DNA from: Gemmatimonadota bacterium
Lineage (GTDB): Bacteria > Gemmatimonadota > Gemmatimonadetes > Longimicrobiales > Gaopeijiaceae
Reading direction: 5' to 3'
Assembly (NCBI GenBank): GCA_016209995.1
Contig: JACQVC010000260.1
Coordinates: 1-10,568 of the forward strand
Length of the DNA: 10,568 bases
Part shown: positions 6,467-10,568 of the stretch, one piece after another
Position numbering within the stretch: position 1 is the first letter of the stretch
Layout: every line of letters begins with the position of its first letter
The notes under the pieces: generated by a model
What the model was told of the DNA's origin: nothing
Seen by the model: the letters and a program-made list of their open reading frames with translations, nothing else
Databases searched by the model: none
Program-made: the position numbers and the translations under genes

Positions 6467-7126
6467 ATGGATCCCGCCCTCTTGCTGGCGCTGCCCGTGC
6501 TCATCTTCTCGGTGGTGATCCACGAGTTCGCGCACGGGTGGGTAGCGCGGAAGGAGGGGGACGACACCGCCTACGCGCTCGGGCGGCTGACGCTCAACCC
6601 GCTCAAGCACGTGGATCCGATCGGCACCGTGGTCGTTCCCCTGGTCCTCTTGCTATCCTCGAGCCGCATGCTGTTCGGTTGGGCCAAGCCCGTGCCGGTC
6701 GATCCGAGCAGGTTCCGCAACTACCGCGCGGGCGACATCCGCGTGTCGCTGGCGGGAATCGCCGCGAACCTCCTGTTCGCTTTCGTCTGCACAATCCTGG
6801 TGGTCGTGGCGATCCGCATGGCGACGTTGATCCCTGCGCTGGCGCCGACGCTCGCCGTGATTCACGGGATGGCGCAGTTCGGCATCTACATCAACGCCAT
6901 CCTGGCCGTATTCAATCTGATCCCGATCCCGCCCCTGGACGGCTCCCACGTGATGTACCATCTGTTGCCACCGGCACTGGGCATGCGCTACCGGAAGTTC
7001 GGGCGGTATGGCATTCTGGTGCTGCTCGCGCTGGTGATGTTGCTGCCCGGCGTGCTGAGCGTGCTGCTCTGGCCGGTGGATCTGATCGTGGGCGCGGCGG
7101 ACGCGTTCATTCGCTTGTGGACCTGA
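6467..7126 (+). CDS. Site-2 protease family (M50) membrane metalloprotease-like protein
   Basis: A 219-residue polytopic membrane protein. The zinc-binding HEFAH (His19, Glu20, His23) sits in the first hydrophobic segment, VLIFSVVIHEFAHGW. The second M50 motif is NLIPIPPLDGSHV (150-162), with Asp158 as third ligand. SLAGIAANLLFAFV (94-107) matches the A-G-P-x-x-N region that follows a cytoplasmic loop. Further hydrophobic segments lie at about 52-68, 100-126, 136-155 and 181-212. It is the short form without PDZ or CBS domains, often found next to scpA. Substrates of this subgroup are generally unknown; cleavage of a membrane-spanning peptide is expected from the family. ATG 6467 has only a weak ribosome binding site. 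The end overlaps scpA by 10 bases. Confidence 0.9.
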   Translation: MDPALLLALPVLIFSVVIHEFAHGWVARKEGDDTAYALGRLTLNPLKHVDPIGTVVVPLVLLLSSSRMLFGWAKPVPVDPSRFRNYRAGDIRVSLAGIAANLLFAFVCTILVVVAIRMATLIPALAPTLAVIHGMAQFGIYINAILAVFNLIPIPPLDGSHVMYHLLPPALGMRYRKFGRYGILVLLALVMLLPGVLSVLLWPVDLIVGAADAFIRLWT

Positions 7127-7893
7127 CGACCGCGCCCGGCGCTCCCCCCGGGGAAGGCGTTTTCGTAGTCGAGCTCGAGCCCTTCCAGGGCCCTCTGGAT
7201 CTGCTGCTCCATCTGATCCGCGAGCAGGACATCAACATCTTCGACATTCCGATCGCCCGGATTACCGAGCAGTTCCTGGCCGCTATCGAAGGGATGGGCG
7301 CGGAGCGCCTCGAGGATGCCGGGTCGTTTCTCGAGATGGCCGCGACGCTGCTGCGCATCAAGCTGCAGATGTTGCTCCCGCGGCACGAAGGCGAGGAGGA
7401 GGAAGAGGATCCGCGGGCCGAGCTGGTACGACGGTTGCTCGAGTACGAGCAGATCCGCGAGGTCGCGCTGCGGCTTTCCGCAGCGGAGGCGGATCGAGCT
7501 CGCCGGTACGGTAAGGGCTACATCGAGCCGCGACCGGAGCGCACGGCCGAGGAGCAACCCCTCGAGGTCACGTGGGCCGAGGTACACGCGGCTGCGCTCA
7601 CGCTGGAGGGCCGCAGGCCGCCGCCCACGGAGCACCGGCTCACGGCGCGGCCGGTTTCTATCGACGAGAAGATCAAGCTCATCATCGAGACGCTGGCCAG
7701 GGTGGCTCGCATCGAGTTCCGCCGCTTGATCAAGCCCTGGGGCTCGAGGCTCCACGCCGTGGCGACGCTGCTCGCCGGTTTGGAGCTCGTGCGCCGGCAC
7801 GCGATCGCGATGCGCCAGTCGCAGCCGTTCGCGGAGCTGTGGCTCTACCGGCGCGAGGAGTCCGCTGACCAGCGCGAAGGGAAGGACGTGTGA
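7117..7893 (+). CDS. scpA: Segregation and condensation protein A (ScpA kleisin)
   Basis: This 258-residue kleisin bridges SMC heads and, with ScpB, forms the bacterial condensin that organises and segregates the chromosome. The N-terminal signature VELEPFQGPLDLLLHLIREQ (about 18-37), followed by DINIFDIPIARITEQFL (38-54), is highly characteristic. Then come EDAGSFLEMAATLLRIKLQMLLP and an acidic loop (EGEEEEEDP). A middle linker leads to the C-terminal winged helix that contacts SMC (VSIDEKIKLIIETLARV...ELWLYRREE). GTG 7117 is the only sensible start near the conserved region and overlaps the protease gene by 10 bases. The same frame stays open far upstream, but that part lies over the protease gene. 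The stop overlaps the scpB start (GTGA, 7890-7893). No smc gene is in the window. Confidence 0.93.
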   Translation: MDLTTAPGAPPGEGVFVVELEPFQGPLDLLLHLIREQDINIFDIPIARITEQFLAAIEGMGAERLEDAGSFLEMAATLLRIKLQMLLPRHEGEEEEEDPRAELVRRLLEYEQIREVALRLSAAEADRARRYGKGYIEPRPERTAEEQPLEVTWAEVHAAALTLEGRRPPPTEHRLTARPVSIDEKIKLIIETLARVARIEFRRLIKPWGSRLHAVATLLAGLELVRRHAIAMRQSQPFAELWLYRREESADQREGKDV

Positions 7894-8525
7894 CGCCTGT
7901 TCAGATCGTGGAAGCCATACTGTTCGCGAGCGATGCCCCGCTGCAAGCCGAGGAGATAGCCGGGGCCGACGAGTCCCTGGATGAAGACATCGTCGAGGGC
8001 GCGATCCAGGAGCTGCGCGCCGAGTACGATGAGCTGGAGCGCGCATTCCAGATCTACGAGCTAGGGGCTGGGTACCAGATCCTGACTCGACCGGAGTTCG
8101 CGCCGTACCTGGAGCGCTTCGATACCGTGCCTCGGCCGGCTCGCGTTTCCGCGCCCGCCCTCGAGACGCTGGCGATCATCGCCTACCGGCAGCCGATCGG
8201 GCGCATCGAGGTCGAGTTCATCCGCGGCGTCAGCTCGGCCGGCGTCTTGCGCACGCTGCTCGATCGCGAGCTGATCGAGGTCGTGGGCCGAGATGAGGGC
8301 ATCGGTCGCCCGCTTTTGTATGGCACGACCGCGCGTTTCCTGGAGCATTTCGCGTTCCGGTCCCTCGAGGATCTCCCGCGCACGGACGATCTCCCCGTCA
8401 TTCTGCGCGAGCGAGCGCCGCTGGCCAGCGTGCCGGATGGGAAGAGCGGTGCGGAGGAAACGGGAAGCGAGCCGGCCGCCGCACGGACCGAGGACGACGG
8501 GGAGATGATGGGCGGCAACCTCTGA
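7890..8525 (+). CDS. scpB: Segregation and condensation protein B (ScpB)
   Basis: A 211-residue double winged-helix protein that dimerises and binds the ScpA linker in the SMC complex. It starts MTPVQIVEAILFASDAPLQAEEIA, the typical ScpB opening. ALETLAIIAYRQPIGRIEVEFIRGV (about 89-113) and LLDRELIEVVGRDEGIGRPLLYGTT (122-146) are the second winged-helix signatures. The C-terminal 50 residues are acidic and low complexity (EETGSEPAAARTEDDGEMMG), a common variable tail. Translation starts at GTG 7890, overlapping the scpA stop by four bases, with a modest AAGGA about four bases upstream. It is followed by a structured 92-base gap before rluB. Confidence 0.93.
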   Translation: MTPVQIVEAILFASDAPLQAEEIAGADESLDEDIVEGAIQELRAEYDELERAFQIYELGAGYQILTRPEFAPYLERFDTVPRPARVSAPALETLAIIAYRQPIGRIEVEFIRGVSSAGVLRTLLDRELIEVVGRDEGIGRPLLYGTTARFLEHFAFRSLEDLPRTDDLPVILRERAPLASVPDGKSGAEETGSEPAAARTEDDGEMMGGNL

Positions 8526-8538
8526 TGCGCGCCTACAG

Positions 8539-8595
8539 TGGTTCTGACGAGTGCGTCGGGAATGGTTAGAAACGGTAGCCTGCTCGTCACAACCA
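8539..8595 (+). other. Long stem-loop between scpB and rluB
   Basis: TGGTTCTGACGAG (8539-8551) pairs with CTCGTCACAACCA (8583-8595) in 12 of 13 positions, with a single C-C mismatch, around a 31-base loop. A second short hairpin follows at 8598-8611 (AGGGA/TCCTT around CGAG), just before the rluB GTG. GACGAGT occurs at 8546-8552 and again at 8601-8607. No T run follows, so it is not a typical intrinsic terminator. It could be an mRNA-stability or translation-control element for rluB. I recognise no known riboswitch class. Confidence 0.5.
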
Positions 8596-8617
8596 TAAGG
8601 GACGAGTCCTTCCGGGA

Positions 8618-9484
8618 GTGACCCCCGAGCGCGTACGCTTGCAGAAGCTGCTCTCTCGCGCGGGCGTGACATCACGTCGGCGGGCGGAGCAGCTCATGCG
8701 TGACGGCAGAGTGGCCGTGAACGGCGTGATCGTGCTGGAGCCCGGCGTCTCCGTGGATCCGGCGGTGGATTGCGTCACCGTAGATGGTCAGGAGGTACGG
8801 CTGACGCCGGTCCGCTGGATCGCACTGAACAAGCCGGCCGGCTACCTCACCACGCGGCGCGATCCGCAACGTCGTGACACGATCTATTCGCTGCTTACCG
8901 AAGAGTTGCGCCCCCTCACCTACGTGGGACGGTTGGACCGCGATTCGGAGGGGCTTCTCCTCCTCACGAATGACGGGGACTCGGTGCACCGGCTGACCCA
9001 TCCGAGCGCGGGCGTCGAGCGCGAGTACCGCGTATTAGTGCGAGATGACGTGGCTCCGCAGGTGGTGGCACGGCTGGTCGACGGCGTGGAGCTCGAAGAT
9101 GGCACGGCCCGAGCCCTGCGAGCGCGCCGAATCGGCCGCGGACCCTCACCCCACGCAACGTCTGCTGCAAGGGGGCCCCGATCCTCACCCCACGCAACGT
9201 CCGTTGCGCGGGGGCCCCGATCCTTACCCCACGCAACGTCCGTTGCGCGGGGGCCCCGATCCGAGGGCACCTGGCTCGACGTCGTGCTGGTGGAAGGCAG
9301 AAAGCGCGAGTTGCGCAGGATGCTACGAGCGGTGGGGCACGCCGTAATCCGCCTGGTGCGAGTACGTTACGGACCGGTGAAACTCGGAACGCTGCCGCCC
9401 GGTGCCTGGCGTGACCTGACGGCGGCGGAGCTGCGCGAGATTCGCAGGCTGGTCGCTGCGCGCGGAGGGGTGAGAGGTCGCTGA
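8618..9484 (+). CDS. rluB: RluB-type 23S rRNA pseudouridine synthase with an in-frame repeat insert
   Basis: A 288-residue RsuA/RluB-family enzyme that isomerises uridine to pseudouridine in rRNA. An N-terminal S4 domain (VRLQKLLSRAGVTSRRRAEQ...GRVAVNG, 6-36) is followed by the catalytic domain: IALNKPAGYLTT (68-79), YVGRLDRDSEGLLLLTNDG (102-120) with catalytic Asp107, HPSAGVEREYRV, and VEGRKRELRRMLRAVGHAV (225-243). RluB (23S U2605) is favoured over RsuA/RluE/RluF by the scpA-scpB context and the EGR+RE+RRM motif, but specificity is not proven. Residues about 176-214 are three copies of a 13-residue repeat (SPHATSVARGPRS) inserted in the loop between RARRIG and TWLDVVLVEG. The core motifs are intact on both sides, so the enzyme is probably active. 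GTG 8618 directly precedes the S4 domain; the ribosome binding site is weak or structured. Confidence 0.9.
   Translation: MTPERVRLQKLLSRAGVTSRRRAEQLMRDGRVAVNGVIVLEPGVSVDPAVDCVTVDGQEVRLTPVRWIALNKPAGYLTTRRDPQRRDTIYSLLTEELRPLTYVGRLDRDSEGLLLLTNDGDSVHRLTHPSAGVEREYRVLVRDDVAPQVVARLVDGVELEDGTARALRARRIGRGPSPHATSAARGPRSSPHATSVARGPRSLPHATSVARGPRSEGTWLDVVLVEGRKRELRRMLRAVGHAVIRLVRVRYGPVKLGTLPPGAWRDLTAAELREIRRLVAARGGVRGR
9144..9260 (+). repeat. Three tandem 39-base palindromic repeats inside rluB
   Basis: Copies are at 9144-9182, 9183-9221 and 9222-9260, with no spacers. Copies 2 and 3 differ at one base; copy 1 differs from copy 2 at four. Each unit begins CCTCACCCCACGCAAC and ends GGGGGCCCCGAT. Within copies 2 and 3, CCCC-a-CGCAAC and GTTGCG-c-GGGG form a 10-pair hairpin around GTCC, and GGGGCCCC is itself a palindrome. 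The length of 39 keeps the rluB frame, adding 13 residues per unit. Five of the six frames cross the array without a stop. It behaves like a palindromic element tolerated inside a gene and later duplicated. Confidence 0.88.
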
Positions 9485-9523
9485 ACGACGCCAGGGAGAT
9501 CGCGCGTTGCGAGACGCGGGACC

Positions 9524-10183
9524 TCAGGAGCTCCGCTGCAACAGCTCGGCGATCTTATCGTCGGGACCCGCCACGATGGCCACGTCCGAATCCTTGAGCG
9601 GCGCATCCGCGTCGGGCACGACGTTGAGCGTTCCGGTCAACATGTCGAGGAGCGCGACGATCTGAATCCCATGGACCCGCGGCAGCTCCAGCTCGCGCAG
9701 GGATTTTCCGAGCCAGCCGTCGGGTATGGCGATCTGCTGAATCGAGTACCCGTCGCCCAAAGGCACGTAGTCGAGCACCGCGGTCGAGACGATATGCTGC
9801 GCCAGCCGCTCTGCCGCCACGCGCTCCGGGAAGACCGTGGCGCGCACGTTGAGCGCTTCGACGGCCCTCGCCGCCGCGGTGCTGGTGACCTTCACGTAGA
9901 TCTCCGAGAGCCCCAGGTCCCGCAGCGCCAGCGTGGCCAGGATGCTGGCCGCCAGGTCCTCACCGGTGCTCACGATCACGGCGTCCACGCTGTCCGCTCC
10001 GATACGCTTCAGCAGCTCCGGGTCCGTCGCGTCGCCGACCACGCCGCGCGTGACGTCATCCGCGTGACGATCCACCAGCTCGGCGCTGGTGTCCACCGCG
10101 ATCACGTCGTGCCCTTTGGCGTATAGCGCCTTGGCGGCCCAGGAGCCGAAATGGCCGAGGCCGATCACCAGAAACCGCTTCAT
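9524..10183 (-). CDS. trkA: TrkA/KtrA-type potassium channel RCK regulator
   Basis: A 219-residue cytoplasmic subunit that forms the nucleotide-binding ring gating a TrkH/KtrB potassium transporter. The Rossmann fold shows FLVIGLGHFGSWAAKAL, with G8-x-G10-x-x-G13, and IAVD, with Asp31 for the ribose. GDATDPELLKRIGADSVDAVIV follows, then EIYVKVTS (94-101). The C-terminal RCK_C domain runs from about 135 to 215 (YSIQQIAIPDGWLGKSLREL...GTLNVVPDADAPLKDSDVAIVAG). Length is that of the single-unit KtrA form, not the duplicated E. coli TrkA. ATG 10183 is set by the conserved N-terminus and by GGGAGG at 10193-10188, four bases upstream. It sits directly downstream of the transporter gene on the same strand. 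ADP/ATP or NAD(H) could be the ligand. Confidence 0.92.
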   Translation of the reverse strand: MKRFLVIGLGHFGSWAAKALYAKGHDVIAVDTSAELVDRHADDVTRGVVGDATDPELLKRIGADSVDAVIVSTGEDLAASILATLALRDLGLSEIYVKVTSTAAARAVEALNVRATVFPERVAAERLAQHIVSTAVLDYVPLGDGYSIQQIAIPDGWLGKSLRELELPRVHGIQIVALLDMLTGTLNVVPDADAPLKDSDVAIVAGPDDKIAELLQRSS

Positions 10184-10200
10184 GTAACCTCCCACCTCGC

Positions 10201-10254
10201 TGTCCCGCCGCCGAGTTCTGCCATTTCTGAAGGCAGAGCATGACGGTCGGGACA
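10201..10254 (-). other. Nested inverted repeats between trkH and trkA
   Basis: TGTCCCG (10201-10207) pairs with CGGGACA (10248-10254), and inside it TCTGCC (10217-10222) pairs with GGCAGA (10232-10237) around a nine-base loop. The outer stem begins immediately after the trkH-family stop codon and ends eight bases before the trkA Shine-Dalgarno. An intercistronic hairpin that sets the ratio of channel to regulator is possible, as is partial termination. Only the pairing is seen. Confidence 0.45.
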
Positions 10255-10568
10255 CTAGCCGATCACCACATCCTCTTCCGCGTACCGATAGTCGGTGCGA
10301 ACCCTGCGGCCCGCCAGCGCCATCGCCGCAGCGGCTGCCAACGGGCCGATCCTGCCCACGAACATAAGAAGCGTAATGATGAGTCGACCGAGCGGACTGA
10401 GCGTTGGCGTCGCTCCCATGGATAGCCCCACGGTGCCGAACGCGCTGTGCGCCTCGAATATCAGGCGTACGAACTGGCTGCGATCCAGCTCCTCCCGTCC
10501 GGGCAGCTCCGTCATGGTCAGCGCGAATACGCCGACGCCGAGAAGGACGATGCCGCCGACCATGAGGC
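10255..10568 (-). CDS. TrkH/KtrB-family potassium transporter, C-terminal end (partial)
   Basis: The gene reads leftward and its 5' part lies beyond the window; about 104 codons are visible, ending at TAG (10257-10255). RLIFEAHSAFGTVGLSMGATPTLSPLG is the fourth pore-loop repeat of TrkH/KtrB proteins, with the filter glycine in T-V-G-L-S. LIITLLMFVGRIGPLAAAAAM is the closing membrane helix with the conserved M-F-x-G-R-I-G-P. The first visible segment (MVGGIVLLGVGVFALTMTEL) is another membrane helix. The protein forms the potassium-conducting dimer in the inner membrane that the adjacent TrkA/KtrA-type subunit regulates. Whether it is TrkH (H+-linked) or KtrB (Na+-linked) cannot be told from this end. 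Confidence 0.88.
   Translation of the reverse strand, partial: LMVGGIVLLGVGVFALTMTELPGREELDRSQFVRLIFEAHSAFGTVGLSMGATPTLSPLGRLIITLLMFVGRIGPLAAAAAMALAGRRVRTDYRYAEEDVVIG

Noticed and set aside
6538..7116. Possible long N-terminal extension of ScpA into the protease gene
   Set aside because: The frame is open, but its translation is low-complexity and the membrane protease in the other frame is clearly real; ScpA conservation begins only after GTG 7117.
9144..9260. CRISPR-like array in rluB
   Set aside because: The 39-base units are contiguous without spacers and lie within a coding frame; no cas genes are nearby.
9503..9518. Hairpin CGCGT/ACGCG between convergent rluB and trkA
   Set aside because: Five pairs without a T run is expected by chance in GC-rich DNA; it could still assist termination but I cannot support it.
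1..10568. tRNA, rRNA, known riboswitch, IS element, prophage or defence genes
   Set aside because: No tRNA-like T-loop sequence, rRNA segment, transposase, integrase or defence-gene motif was seen on either strand.

Overview
This is a GC-rich bacterial chromosome segment of ordinary housekeeping genes. Codon third positions are mostly G or C, GTG starts are frequent, and genes are tightly packed with many ATGA/GTGA overlaps. The gene content (PyrR with class I aspartate carbamoyltransferase and type I dihydroorotase, M50 protease with scpA-scpB-rluB, TrkH/TrkA) fits a free-living, possibly Gemmatimonadota-like Gram-negative bacterium. The phylum is a guess, because no marker here settles it.

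Layout from left to right. (1) 3-356: the 3' end of glutamyl-tRNA synthetase. (2) 357-485: a promoter region, then a lexA-family gene (486-1166) whose peptidase domain has lost all the residues needed for self-cleavage. (3) tadA (tRNA A34 deaminase), followed with a 4-base overlap by a lipoprotein of the GHL10 glycosidase-like family, ending at 3068. (4) 3069-3182: a large imperfect palindrome built of 8-base units. (5) The pyrimidine operon pyrR - 26-codon ORF - pyrB - pyrC, with ATGA overlaps at each junction. (6) Convergent rpsT on the minus strand; its stop codon and that of pyrC lie in opposite arms of a perfect 20-base palindrome. (7) Divergent from rpsT, a plus-strand run of site-2-protease-like protein, scpA, scpB and rluB, a gene order seen in many bacteria. 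rluB carries three in-frame copies of a 39-base palindromic repeat. (8) Minus strand: a TrkA/KtrA-type potassium channel regulator preceded by the end of its TrkH/KtrB membrane partner, which runs off the window.

Functional themes are translation (gltX, tadA, rpsT, rluB), de novo pyrimidine synthesis (pyrR, pyrB, pyrC), chromosome organisation (scpA, scpB), gene regulation (lexA-like) and potassium uptake. There is no phage, IS element, CRISPR array, tRNA or rRNA, and no gene-free stretch over 300 bases. The unusual material is in details: the protease-dead LexA, the repeat expansion inside rluB, the small pyr-operon ORF with a possible Shine-Dalgarno-masking hairpin, and several structured intergenic regions. 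I see no wholly new multi-gene system.
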